Source of the DNA: Hanleya hanleyi
Lineage: Eukaryota; Mollusca; Polyplacophora; Lepidopleurida; Hanleyidae
NCBI GenBank assembly: GCA_036873755.1
Contig: JAVTVY010019626.1
Span: 18,310 to 82,309, forward strand
Direction of reading: 5' to 3'
Length of the DNA stretch: 64,000 nt
In this document: piece after piece, positions 13,501-28,500 of the stretch
Layout of the letters: the number at the start of each line of letters is the position of its first letter
Numbering within the stretch: position 1 is the stretch's first letter
Program-made: the position numbers and the translations under genes
The notes under the pieces: model-generated
What the model saw: only the letters and a program-made list of their open reading frames with translations
Databases searched by the model: none
Told to the model about the DNA's origin: nothing

Positions 13501-16500
13501 CTCATCCTGATCTTATGCATGTACATGTACACACAGAATCTCGGACTTGCACAAAATTGAATTTAAGTCTTTGACAATAGATCTGCCTCGATTGATGTGG
13601 CTTCCAGTGGTTCGTTTTTCCACAGTCTTCTCTATCTCTCCAGCTTAGGATATTTAATCAATGATAACTGGACAGTTTTTGTCCTGAAGTTGCCAAACTT
13701 ACCTGTTAAAAAAGTGTAAACATAATGGTCCTTTCTTGGAATGATAGTGGGATGATTTGATTCATGTTTACCATATTTACACGAGTTATCACTGGTTAAA
13801 ATATTGTCTAGGCTGGAGAGGTAGGAAAGAGAGTGGAAGAATGAAAGGCTGGAAGCTTCATCGTAATGCACCTGTCATTGCCATCGGCAGATCCATTGTT
13901 AAATGTTAAATGTATCTATGGAAAAACAATACGGCATTAAACAACAGAATTACAATATTACTTAAAGGAGAAAGAGAGAGAGAATCAAGGTTTAATGTCG
14001 CGTTCAGCAATATTTCAGCTATACAGCGACGATCAAACAAAATTCTAAGTATTCTAACAAAAACAAGTCAACCCAGCAATCCAGAAGTAATCAACACAAC
14101 ACACCAAAAGACATGCACACACATTAAAACTTATGCAACTAACTAAATTCTTTCAAATAACCTAGAATACAGTCTTCTTTCACCCGACTAAAGAGATCTT
14201 CTAAAGTAGCTACTTGATAAAAAGAATCCCTTACAATCTTTAAATCTATACAGTCGATCAGAATATGTTTCACTGTGAGATCTTCGTGGCATGGAATACA
14301 TGTTGGAGCTGGTTCCTTTTTTAGTAAACATTCGTGAGTTGATTGGGTATGGCCATTGCTACATCGCCTGATAATAGCTTGATCAAAATGTTTCTGGCTA
14401 CGGAGATGAATATATCCTACAGTTTTTGGAAACTCATGAAGTATCGGTATCCACAGCATCTCATAAAGATTGAAACAGCTTTCTCATATAAGCACAGATA
14501 GAGGATCTGGAATCGCTATATGGGATTCCAACAGGATCAACCTCATTATCTAGGGCTGCTTTAGCCATTTCATGAGCTTCAGTATTTCCTTTGATGTCAA
14601 TGTGGCTAGGCAACCAACAAAACACAATATCAATCAACGATTGATGTGTTTTGTTGGTTGCCTAGTCACATTTGCATCAATAGAAATACTGAAACTGATA
14701 GTCACAATTGATGTACTGCAATATGTTTCACTGTTCACAGAGTTTGGAGTTTACTGTGTTCAGCCAGGTTTAAACCAGCAATATTCTTACAGCAATGAGT
14801 ATCACTTACAAACAGTCCTTTAAATATTCTACATAAATGTTAAGATTTGTTAAGCCATTACTTGGTGGTACACATTGTCTTTATTTTCTTTTCATTTCTA
14901 GGTATTTGCTGGAGGACCAGTTAAAAGGGCCGTCCAGTGTCGAAGGTTATATACGAGCATTAGAGAAAGGATGTCGATGTGTGGAATGTATGTTATCAAC
15001 TTATTATATTGATTATTAATACGTCTGTAAGAATAGCGTCTCTCACCCAAGGTGCCTATGTCCAAAATGTCTGTACTATCATATGCCTTTGTGGGTGTGG
15101 GGCAACTTCCCTAAGTGTTGTGCTGGACTGTCCAGTTAGAGAAGCGAGTTATTTTCCTTTCCATAACATGAATTTCCACGAGCACAAAAGCTCAGCAGAT
15201 CAGAGATGTGGCAGAGCTCATTCACCTATGCTTTCTTTTTTTTTTTGGTAACACCTGCCAAGGCTTTTATACCGACACAACAGTCGATGTGGAACCCTGG
15301 GTTGGCAAATAGTTTGATGAAATTCTCAATGTTCTTCAGTATTATTTCCATTGCAGAATCTGCAATTTTGCGTTTTATAAATGTAGTTAGACTAGATTGC
15401 ATGCATACTACTCTTGATTCAGTGATGTCTGATTTACGTTGTATTGTTTTTGACAGTGGATTGTTGGGATGGTCCGAGTGATGAGCCAATCATTTACCAT
15501 GGTCACACGCTCACCTCCAAAATCAGCTTCAAATCCGTCATCGAAGCCATAAACGACAAAGCATTTGAAACTTCAGAGTAAGTATTTCATTGGTTAATTT
15601 GAAACTTCAAAAAATGTGAATACATTATTTTATCTTTGCATTTATTGGAAGAAAATATATTTTATCACAAGTCTTAATAGACACAACAGGCCTTCCTTAG
15701 CAGAAACCACCATTAAATAAAATCCTTGTGTTCCAGGTATATCTAACTGTTGGCTTGCATTATTTTATCAGTAGTGTCCATAAATGTTGAGATCGCATAC
15801 AGACAGCATGTGTGAGTGTGGTTAGACTGTAAAACTGTTAAATGAGTGCATGATTTGTGTCCGTATGATCAGGTAGTTAGCGTTTTAATGAGGCAGTATT
15901 AGCTCTCTAAGAAGGTGATTGAAAGTTCTCTGTGAAGAGTCGTAACCTCTTCATATGTACAGCCAGGCCACAGTGATTCCTCAAGGTCCATTGCTCATTA
16001 TGGGTTGATGGTGTTAGTGTAGGAATGTATAACTGCCATAAGAAAACTGCAAATCGAACTTGTATGTATGATACAGCTGGCTCAACTGGTCAAACATGCT
16101 GGCCAGTGGTGGCCTTATCATTTTACTGACCAGTGCAATGGATCATCTTAATATGTTTCGTGATTTTACCATGGAACTGTTCCCCTCTGTCAGGATTATT
16201 ACTATGATGGCTGGAGTAATGAATTATGTCTATCAAGACTATATGTCAAATTATGCCCCACCTCTACCTAGAGGGGGGGTGCATATAGCGATCACTTTGT
16301 ACGTCTGTCCGTCCGTCCATCTGTCCATCATTTGACGGACAGGATTGAAACTTGCATGAAATATGGCCAGTGCCTCGTAGTTGTGCAGTGTAGAGTTTTT
16401 CCGGAGTTTCGGTTACATTTTCAAGAGTTATGGCCCTTGGTTCCTGAAATCTCCGTGAATTGTGACTTGTCCGGGCTAGATCTTAGTTAATATTGTATGG

Positions 16501-19500
16501 ACAATTATGAAATTTGCATGATATGTGGTCAGTGCCCTGTAGTTGTGCAGCGTGAAGTTTCCCCGTGTTTCGCATATATTTGCAAGAGTTATGGCCCTTT
16601 GTTCTTGAAATCTTTGTGACTTGGGACTTGTCCGGGCTGGATTTTGGTTAATATTGTATGAACAAGTATGAAATTTGCATGATATGTGGTCAGTGCCCCA
16701 TGCTTGTGTAGCGTAAAGTTTCTCTGGGTTTCGCTTATATTTGCAAGAGTTATGGCCCTTGGTTCCTGAAATCTCAGTGAATTGGGACTTGTCCGGGCTG
16801 GATCTTGGTTAATATTGTATGAACAGTTATGAAATTTGCATGATATGTGGCCGGTGCCCTGTAGTTGTCCAGCGTGAAGTTTCTCCGCGTTTCGCATATA
16901 TTTTCAAGAGTTATGGCCCTTTGTTCTTAAAATCTTTGTGAATTGGGACTTGTCCGGGCTGGATCTCTGTTAATATTGTATGGACAAGTATGAAATTTGC
17001 ATATGTGGTCAATGCTCCATAGTTAAGCAGTGTAAAGTGTGTCTGTGTTTCAATTATATTTTCAAGAGTTATGGCCCTTTGTTCTTCAAACCTGAGTGAA
17101 TGGGAGATATATATATATTTGTCCAGGCTGGATCTCGGTCCATATGGTATGGACAAGCATGAAATTTGCATGATATGAGGCAAATGCCTTGTAGTTGTGC
17201 AAAGTAAAGCGCTTTGTCCATCCAGGTTTCTTGTTCGTGCAATATCAGCCAATACAGAACAGAACAATGATGGGGCGGTGTCGGACTAAAGCGGAAGGGG
17301 TGGGGGGGGGGGGCATACAATTAAGCAATCTCTGATTGCTTCTTTCCCGTGTTGTTACAGTCTCTTAGCTCTCAACTATCCCTTAGCGGGGGGGCGCATA
17401 TAGCGATCGCTTTGTCCATCCGTCCATTGTACCGTCTGTCTGTCCGTCTCAATTTCTTGTCTTCTTAATATCTCTGTTGATATTTGATGGACGGGATTGA
17501 AACTTGCATGAAATGTGGCCAGTGCCTCGTAGTTGTGCAGCGTAGAGTTTTTTCCGAGTTTCAGTTATATTTTCAAGAGTTATGACCCTTCGTTCCTGAA
17601 ATCTCTGTGAATGGGACTTGTCCAGGGTGGATCTTGGTTAATATTTTATGGACAAGTATGAAATTTGCATGATATGTGGTCAGTTACCCATAGTTGTGCA
17701 GCGTAAAGTTTCTCCGCGTTTCGCTTATACTTTCAAGAGTTATGGTCCTTTGTTCCTGAAATCTCTGTGAATTCGGACTTGTCCGGGCTAGATTTTGGTT
17801 AATATTGTATGGACAATTATGAAATTTGCATGATATGTGGTCAGTGCCCTGTAGTTGTGCAGCGTGAAGTTTCTCCGCGTTTCGCATATATTTTCAAGAG
17901 TTATGGCCCTTTGTTCTTAAAATCTTTGTGAATTAGGACTTGTCCGGGCTGGATCTTGGTTAATATTGTATGGTCAAGTAGGAAATTTGCAAGAGTTATG
18001 GCCCTTTGTTCCTCAAACCTTAATGAATGGCATATTTTTTTGTCCAGGCTAGATCTTGGTCCATATTGTATGGACAAGCATTAAATTTGGATGATATGAG
18101 GTTAGTGCCTTGTAGTTGTGCAAAGTAAACAACTACTTATCTTGGTTTTCAGTCTCAGTTAATATATAAGCTATTCATTTGATTTAACAAACGATTTGGC
18201 AGCCAGATAGTCTCCTCTGTAACTTGTTGATCAATCAACTTGATACTCAGGATATACATTAAGGTGAAGAAAGTGACTGAAAGTGGCTGAAGCAGAGTTG
18301 TGATATTAATGCAAATTAGGCCTTGATCGACCAATCACAATCATCCTATTTTCAATTAACCGATTTGGATGGAGACAGTGACTATATATATGTTATTCTA
18401 CATTCCAAAGCAGATCACATAGGTCCCAAAAGGGTAAATTGGGTGCAAAATTCAAAGTTCACTGATCGCATCATAATTTCACCATAGCATATTCCAAGGA
18501 ATGTAGGTCACATTTTCGGATTTGGCGAAAGCCCCGGCGACCATCTTGCATCAAAACATTGTATTATCACTTGTTGGTCAATCGATTTGATACTTGGACT
18601 ATGTATTATGCGAGGCATGGCAAAAAAAGTGACTGAAACAGAATTTTTTATAATTATCCAAATTAGGCCTCCATCGACCAATACAGAACAGTGGCGGGGC
18701 AGTGTCGGACTAAAGCGCATTGAGCAATCTCTGATTGCTTCTTTCCTGCATTCCTGTACCTATTCCTGCCAATATGTGTTTGACAGTTCATGCCTTTTCA
18801 TCAATGCATCAATATAAAATACTCCAACAGTGAAATATCAGAACTTGTGTTGTTCAATTCTGGATTTTCATTACTGGATTAGTCTTAAATGATTAATTTG
18901 GGGGGCAGGTGCATATAAAATGAAAGAATCACCTTGTCTGTCTGGACGATATTCATTTTTTGCTGTATTATATTCCTCAACATGTTGGCAATACCATATC
19001 TAATTGTTACTACACTAAATGAGATCCTTATTGATCCCTTGTTAAAACTTATCGGATAATATAAGTGAGAATAACATCTACAGCTCAGTATAATAGAACT
19101 TACCTATCCCTCTAATATTATAATTTACCTATCCCTCGAATACTATAACTTACCTATCCCTCTAATACTATAACTTACATGTACCTTTCCCTCTAATACT
19201 AAAAACTTACCTATCCCTCTAATACTATAACTTACCTATCCCTCTAATACTATATCTTACCTATCCCTCTAATACTATAACTTGCATATCCATCTAATAC
19301 TATAACTTACCTCCTCCTTTGTATACTATAACTTACCTATCCCTCTAATACTATAACTTATCTATCCATCTAATACTATAACTTACCTATCCATCTAATA
19401 CTATAACTTATCTATCCATCTAATACTATAACTTTCCTATCCCTCTAATACCATAACTTACCTATCCATCTAATACTATAACTTACCTATCCATCTAATA

Positions 19501-22500
19501 CTATAACTTACCTCCTCCTTTGTATACTATAACTTACCTATCCCTCTAATACTATAACTTACCTATCCATCTAATACTATAACTTACCTATCCATCTAAT
19601 ACTATAACTTATCTATCCATCTAATACTATAACTTTCCTATCCCTCTAATACTATAACTTAACTATCCATCTGATACTATAACTTACCTATCCATCTGAT
19701 ACTATAACTTACATATCCATCTAATACTATAACTTACCTCCTCCTTTGTATACTATAACTTACCTATCCCTCTAATACTATAACTTACCTATCCATCTAA
19801 TACTATAACTTACCTATCCATCTAATACTATAACTTATATATCCATCTAATACTATAACTTTCCTATCCCTCTAATACTATAACTTACCTATCCATCTAA
19901 TACTATAACTTACCTATCCATCTAATACTATAACTTATCTATCCATCTAATACTATAACTTACCTATCCCTCTAATACTATAACTTACCTATCCATCTAA
20001 TACTATAACTTTCCTATCCCTCTAATACTATAACTTACCTTTCCCTCTAATACTATAACTTACCTATCCTTTTTATACTATAACTTACCTATCCCTCTAA
20101 TACTATAACTTTACCTATCCCTCTAATACTATAACTTACCTATCCCTCTAATACTATAACTTACATATCCCTCTAATACTATATCTTACCTATCTCTCTA
20201 ATACTATAACTTACCTATCCATTTAATACTATAACTTACCTATCCCTCTAATACTATAACTGACCTATCCTTTTTATACTATAACTTACCTATCCCTCTA
20301 ATACTCTAACTTATCTATCCATCTAATACTATAACTTACCTATCCCTCTGATACTATAACTTACATGTACCTATCCATCTAATACTATATCTCAGTTAAC
20401 ATGTAATTCAATCATCCATTCAACCATGCCAGCTGATGACAAGACAGATGTCAATATCGACAGCAAAGACTGAAGAGAATTAAATGAGAGACAACAAAAA
20501 TAAGTGTAAGGTATCTAGAATTAATGTTGATGAGTGCAGCAGCAAGATTATAAATCTGTCAATAAAAAACCAGGAAAATCTTTTGTGTGGATGTTCATCA
20601 ATATGTTTTGAAGCAATTATGCCTGGTCTCTTGAGCAATTAAGCCTGCAGCTTGAGGTTGAGGTTTTTTTTGCTGGAAGATCCTTCAGGTGAAATTCAAT
20701 CAGGTGTTTTTTTTCTGGTTAGATCTGCCCCATGACATCCTTGGAGTTCCTCTGATGGATGAGTTGCCTGTGACCCCAGTTAGGCATGTTAGGTATCTTT
20801 TAGGTACCTGATATTGTACAGGCTAACTGTCACTGCCTCAGGTACAGAAAAAACCCCATGAAACTGGTTAATTCTCCATTAACAGGGCACCCAGTTAGGT
20901 TAGGAGTCAAAAGCTGAAATCTAACAAATGCTTGCAGCAGAGGTAGAACTTTCCCTGTCAGGACTTTTCGGTCCTCGATATTTTGGCAGCAACATCATGG
21001 CTCATGACATTTAAACAGTAAGTGAGGGGTACGACATTTCGGCTCGTGAATTTTCAGCAGTCAAATTGTACCTTTGAAATTGCATTTAACATGCTATAAA
21101 GAACAAGATGTAATCTTTGAACAGCTTTCTTATCAGTTATTAGTTCCATTTTCTAGGCGCCCACCTGAATCTCTCCCTCAGTGACAGTCCTGTGCTTAAA
21201 CATTTTGTACATGTACCTTATGATACCCTGAGAAGGTGTTTGATCATCTGTGATGAAAAGTATATCTGACTGTAACTTTGTGTTTACATCTGTTCATTTT
21301 GCCATGGTCAATATCCATCAGATTTGATCCATCATATTCTAAAGTAGGTTGGACAATCATATTCTACTATTTCTACTTAAAGATGTAATCAGCCTTAAAA
21401 TTAGAGAAATTTTCAACTCTCACCTGCGCTATTTTCAGCATAGAAGCATGCTGACACATCAGAGTTTTCATATTCGGCAACAGTGAAGTCAATCAATATA
21501 CACAGCAAAAGTAGGAATATCAGTCAGAGAAATTTGAAACGTTGTCTACCCTTCAATGAACTTCAGTCTCGCCTTAGCATGCACAACCCAGACAACATCT
21601 GGAATAGCGATGACCTCCTGACACATCACATTATGACGTCCTCCAACAAGCAGTGATGATGCCCTCTTTCAACTGCGATGTTGACAATGGCATTCCATCT
21701 TTTTACCCCTCAGCCCGATTGGGCTAAGGGGTATTGTTGTCACACCGTCTGTCCGGCCATTATCTTTTTCCCGTATTCCCATATATTGAAAACTAATGAA
21801 GGCAGGTAGACAAAACTTCTGTCCAAATTAGAATGTAATCTGTAGATGTGCCTTTGTATGTTTCGTTGGTCAGGTCCTCGTCTGTCTGTCTGTCCATTCA
21901 CTTTTCTGTCCATCTGTATCATGGTTTAATTCAAACATTATGTATTATGGGCCTTCTTGTGGTAAGTTTCTAAAATCTAGTGGTGGTCATATGATTTACA
22001 TAATAATTGTCCTGTATTTAGGAATGGTTTCTTTCCATTCTACTTCCAAAATATTCATGGAATGTTGCGAGCGTTCTACCTGATCTCATAAATCTACATA
22101 TTGCCTGTGCTCTCCACCACGTCCGCGTATCGGCTCGGTTAGCGACCGTCCCGGAAGATTTCTGCTTCCAAGTTCAAATTATCGCGGTAATACATACGTA
22201 GCAAAGAGTGTAAATAGACTTTAAATAGACGTTCCTGGTGTTAATCTTTATAATAAAATCCATCTCTAGACGCTCTCTCATGCCATCAATTTAAACGGCA
22301 ATTATCAAAAACCTTCTGCCGCCTCGAGGGGGGAAACCCCCCTCTCGGACTCTCTCCCTTCGTCGTTTCGCTCCCTCATGAGTTGTGGACCGCGATTTTT
22401 TTTCTGGCGGTGTGAAACACCCTAAAACTCAATTCTAGCTAACACCCTGGTCCTCGCCCCCAATAAATGATAGCTGTTCTATGAAAAACAATATGAGAAC

Positions 22501-25500
22501 AATACAGCATTCTCTTTGGGATTTGCACAAAAGCCCCAGCGAATGGAAAACTATGGTCAAAAGTCCCAAATGGACAAAATCCCCATCCAACATTTAGTTT
22601 CAGGCCAGGGCAATAAGATCGCAATTAACTTTACCAATTTACCAATGTGTACTCCCGTACATAGTAAGGGGTATACTGGATTCCGATTGTCCACCCGTCC
22701 ATCCATCTGTGCGTCCGTGCATCCATCTGTTCGCTCGTCTGAAATTTGTTTCCAGGCAATAACTTGAGCACCGTTCAGTGGATTCTTCTCAAATTTGGTA
22801 TGCATATACCATGCCATGCGGTGTCTCTTGGGATTGCATTTCGACCACTTTCACCAATAATTGCCTCACCTGGTGGTAAAACCTTATATGCATTTCCGTG
22901 CAATAACTTGAGAACCTTTCATCGGATTCTTTTCAAATTTGGTATGTATATACCATGCCACGAGATATTGCTTGGGCTGGACTGTTAAGGGGTTGTAGCA
23001 CCTCTGGTGCCTCATGTTTGATGATCTTTTCCTCCCATTTTCTCATGATGGCTCAAAACAAGTTGAGATTGATGTGCTCGAATAGACTTCATTCTGTAGC
23101 TGTTGTAACATATGTAACTCTCACAGAGTTTTAGAAAACTTGATGAGTCTAGATTTCGAGGCTGATTACATCTTTAATAATAATAATAGGGCCTACAGTT
23201 GAATTATCCCAGTCAGATCAGTTCATTAAGGCTTATAACAGATTGATATTAATTTACAATCCCAAACTCAAGCTGCGAGCAATATCTGTTAATGTGTCTG
23301 GATATAAATAACCTGATCGCTGAGGGAAAACAGCCATAACATCTGACAAATAACAAAACTAGAGTGCAAGACTGGATAATGACTTTTTCCCATCTTGTGG
23401 AGAAGTTGTTCAATATAAGGTGCTGGGTTAATGCAGGTGATTTGTGCCAAGCTCTCTCCTGAGCAGGTTAAGAGAGGCACTTTACCAAAGGTTAGATGGT
23501 ATTATACCTAACTGGGGACCAGCACTAACTGATAAGCAGCCATTCTAATTGGAAGGTAGCTGTGTCTTTACCTTAAGTGGTCAGGAAAGTCGTCGGATGA
23601 GATCAGCACTTTGTATACCGTCAGGAATTGATCATCTCATTGGAGATTATTTCAGGATCTTGTTGATATTTTAAAAGCAAACACTGGTCCATAGCTTTGG
23701 ATCTGGGCAAACTATAATGAAGTTCATTCTGAGAATATGGAAGTTTTTCTTCAGGCTTCACACCACTCTCCTAACCTCGGAAAAAAATCTACTTGATCTG
23801 CATGATAAACCAGTTATTGATTGTCATTGGACAAAGCAAAAAGTAGGCAGTCATTTGGTATATCCTGTCTAGTTTCCAATCACTTTAACTGTATTGTCAC
23901 TGATTCCTATGGCAAGCTTCCAATTTTTGTGGCATTTTCCACATTTGCGGGATATTTTTGAAAGACATTGTTCATTATGTGTTCTGATCATTAGGCCTGC
24001 GTTGGACTAATTTTGGATAAATTCATCATAAAACTGCTTATTGAAACTGTCGTTCACTTGAATCAGAGTATTACTGTGTGGATGGGATACCATGAAACCA
24101 CTATCACACAATCCTAATCGCCTGGTAAAGTGAAATAATCTGCCGGATAATATAGATACTGTGTTTTAATGTTATCATGGCATGGTATCTACCAAGATTG
24201 GATATCAGCTACAGAATAACATCATTGTCAAGTAGAATAAAAATATGTGAATTAAAAACAATAGTTTAACAATAATAATTTTTCTACCAACACTAATGCA
24301 GATATGGGCAGAGCAAACCAGTTCAATTTCGGTAAATCCCCTTTCAGCTTGATTGACTTTGTTCTTTGTCAATCCATCACATTTTGTAACGGCTCTTTTC
24401 TCAAAAATGGAAACATCAATTGAGAATGAGAGCATATAGAGTTATAAGGATTGACTTTAACATTTTACAGTTGCATCCATGATAAACTCAGATGATATGG
24501 TTCAAATTTGTTCATGTAAACTGTGCACGCAAGTTTACACTGTTTGGAATAAATTATATAGGACTTGCGTAAGTAATGCTCTATGTTGAAAGTTGTATTG
24601 TGAATTAGAAAGTATAGCGTTATTTAATTCACATGCTGATAGGGACATGCAGTCATGTATCCAATCCAGTGGGGAGGTTAGATACATGTAGCAAAGACTG
24701 TACATGTACACTGTTTTTAGGCCTAGATGGATGTCTTAGCTGTTACAGCATAGTTTAAAGGGTGTTTGGTTTGAAAAAGTCAGTGTGATAATGAGATTTC
24801 ATCAAACTGCTCGTTAAATTGCCAACATGCTAATGGCAGCTTAAAATCTATCAGTGAAAAACTGCCTGGGGAGGCTGTTTGGTGGTGAATCGGGTATTTC
24901 TTCTGGTTTAATCTTGCCACGTTTCTCTGTTTCCATTGATCATTAAAGATGCCTTAGACTTTCATGCAGGACGTTGTCCACCGATGCCACAATAGCTTCA
25001 TCCATTTGTTCTTCCCAATGCCATGCCGCTGTTTAGGGAGGATTTGTAAACATTAATGACCTGTATTTGATAATGATAAGACTCAATGCCTTGTAATTTT
25101 TCCGAGTATATAAATTCACGTCAGTTATTTTTTTTCTTTCATGCATTATAACTTTTTAGCCACCTCAGCTCATCATGGGTGCCAAATCTTTGTTAAAATA
25201 TACCATGTCCTTTGGTATGTCGATTCCTTGCAACAAGATGTTCCTTGGGATTGTGTCATCAACATCCATTCCTGTGGCATTAACTTGAAACTTCATTTTC
25301 AGATCATAAAATCAGAAAGACTTGATCGATTATATCCCAATTCGATATGTGATAACTTGCAACAAGACATCGCTTTAGATTGCTGTGCATTTACATCCAT
25401 CCTCTAAGGTGTCATTACCTGGGTGCCAACATGACATTTTGTTTCGGGCAACAAAATCAAAAAGACCTGACAAATTATCCCCAGATTTGGCTTTTTGATG

Positions 25501-28500
25501 CATGTACCTTGCTACAGATGTCACTTGATTTGTTCACATCTGTGTATAGGTAGCACCATCTCCAGGCCAACTTGGAATGTCCTCTCCAGACAAAAACATT
25601 AGATAGACCTTCTTTCCAAATTTAGTATGCAGATACCTCGGTGAAAGATGTTATATCAAATTGCATGTCTTCCATATCCGCCCAGTTGGGGGACATGTTT
25701 TATCAAATTTAGACGTTGTGGTCCTGGGAGACAGGGTTCTGTCTCTACATTGGTCTGTACAACCTGCATTCTTGACAAAATACCCAGCAAGCAGCAATAT
25801 TCTGAAGACGATTCCCACCACCCATCTCAGGTGCAATACAAGTACAGGCGACATCTTGAATACTGATGAGCTCTATTTTGCCTCACTGGTAACTGAGACA
25901 ATAGAGGCTGTTACAGCCTCAGGTGAAGAAAATGTGGAATTGTTCAGGTCTCCATCAACTGTATCCCCACACTGTTAAGCCTGGTGTCAAAAGCTGAAGT
26001 CAAACAAATGCTAAAACCGGAGGCAAAGTTTTCCTTTCTCAGACAAATTACATGTACATGAGACCTTGTTCAAAGTGGACTAAATTGGATTTTAGTAATA
26101 GAGACATCTGGTGTAGTTAATGTACTGGTGAGAAATGTTCTAACTTTGTGTATATGTAGCTTTGATATCAGCTATAACTCATCTGCCTGAAGCTAATTCT
26201 CTGAGTGCTGTAGTCTGAAGCTCATTTTCTGAGTGCTGTGGTCTTGATGTTATCATACCATTGAACATTTGCTCCTATAGAGTAGCCTGTCTGTCCTATG
26301 TGCATGAGATCAGGTAAATGACCAGTATAACTTTCTCCACACACATTTGCAGATGTATAATTTGTCCCTCAATTAATCTTTATCTAACAGACTGTATATG
26401 TATGCTGTACTAGAGTATTGTCTGAAAGCTTGGGATGCGGATGACTGGTCTGTTTCTTGATTTGGTGGTCTGTACTAGAGTATTGTCTGAAAGCTTGGGA
26501 TGCGGACGACTAGTCTGTTTCTCGATTTGGTGGTCTTGGTGAGAATGTTCTCCCTTTGTAAATGATGACACGTAGTTGTGCAGTGAGGTCATCAATATAT
26601 GAATACACAAGAATGGAAATGGCATTTACACCCACACAATTAGTCCAGGAGTCAACGTGCTCGATTTCCACAGTTCAAAGAACCAGGAACAGTGATGCAA
26701 TATAAAGCATTGACTTTTTTCTTCATCTCAAATTCCTAGAAGTTGATAGTAAGTTTATGGAGACATATAGATGCGAAGGAAGGCTGTGAGAAATTTGTCA
26801 TGATCAGCATTTTTATTGTCGATGAGTGAGGATAACTTTTTTTTTTTTCAAAAATCATATGGAAATTTTAATTACACTTCATTATGGCTGTAACAAGAAA
26901 ATCACGTGGCTTATTATCAGCCTTCAGTTTTAGGGCTAGTTGAAATAATAACTACCATATTTAGTTCAATTTGGCTAAATTATTTGTTCATTTCTGCCCT
27001 GGCAAATACTTCTAGTTCAATAATAATGTTCATCGCTGATTTATTGGATTCCAGTGTTATTGTTCTCCATGCCTAGGTTCATGACCGATGTATTGGATTC
27101 CCAGTTTATTGTTCTCTGTTCATAGGTTCATGGCCGATGTGTTTCTTTTGGGGCTATTGTTCTTCATTCTTGGGTTCATGGCTGCTGTAGGATCCAGCGT
27201 TATTGCTCTCTATTCCTGGGTCCATATGCGTTGTACTGGATTCCAGGGTTATTGTTCTCCATTCCTGGGTTCATGGCCAATGTATTGGATCCTGTGTTAT
27301 ATTGTTCTCCATTCCTGGGTTCATGGCCAATGTATTGGATCCTGTGTTATTGTTCTCCATTCCTGGGTTCATGGCCAATGTATTGAATTCCAGGATTATT
27401 GTTCTCCATTCCTGGGTTCATGGCCAATGTATTGAATTCCGGGATTATTGTTCTCCATTCCTGGGTTCATGGCCAATGTATTGAATTCCAGGATTATTGT
27501 TCTCCATTCCTGGGTTCATGGCCAATGTATTGAATTCCAGGATTAGTGTTCTCCATTCCTGGGTTCATGGCCAATGTATTGAATTCCAGGATTATTGTTC
27601 TCCATTCCTGGGTTCATGGCCAATGTATTGAATTCCAGGATTATTGTTCTCCATTCCTGGGTTCATGGCCAATGTATTGAATTCCAGGATTATTGTTCTC
27701 CATTCCTGGGTTCATGGCCAATGTATTGAATTCCAGGATTATTGTTCTCCATTCCTGGGTTCATGGCTGATGTATTGGATCCAGGGTTATTGTTCTGCAT
27801 TCCTGGGTTCATGTTTTGGATTCCAGGGTTATATATTTCCAAAGGTAATCATCTCTAAATTTTGGAGCAGTATATGTTAAAGGTATCAGTGTATAAATAA
27901 ATGTCTGTTAAAAGTATCAGTGTATTTATAATAACATTACTCAAGAGGGAAAACAGCTGCAGCATGCAACAAATAATTAAACTAGCTTGAGAATGGCTTA
28001 TTACAGCTTGTGCACAAATTCTTGGTCTATTAGATACTGGGTTAATGTCAGTGATTTCTGCCATGCCATCCCCTGTGGGCACTTTATCATTGTGTCATTT
28101 TTGAAAATTGATGGAGAGCGATAAATCACACCTCTCAATTCTGTTTGAAGAACGATTTGCACTCGTTGATTTTTGCTTAAAAGAAGTTTATATTCACCAT
28201 TATATGTTGTGATATTCATGAATAAACAGTGCAATCCTAATCACAAGCTGGGAGCAATATGTGTTGAAGGTATCATGTTATAAATAACATGAATGCTCAA
28301 GTGGAGAACAGCCATAATCATACAAGTAATGCAACTAGCTAGACTAGAGAAGCTGAAAATGGTTTGTTCCAGCATGTGATAAGCTGGTCATGACATGGGT
28401 AAATGCCAGTGATTTCTGCCAAGCTCTCCTCTGAGCAGGCTAAGAGAGGCACTTTACCAAATGTTAGATGGTATTATACCTAACTGGGGACCAGCACTCG

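Noticed and set aside
27088..27880. 93-115-codon frames with repeated VHGQCIEF phrases
   Set aside because: Translation of the 49-bp minisatellite.
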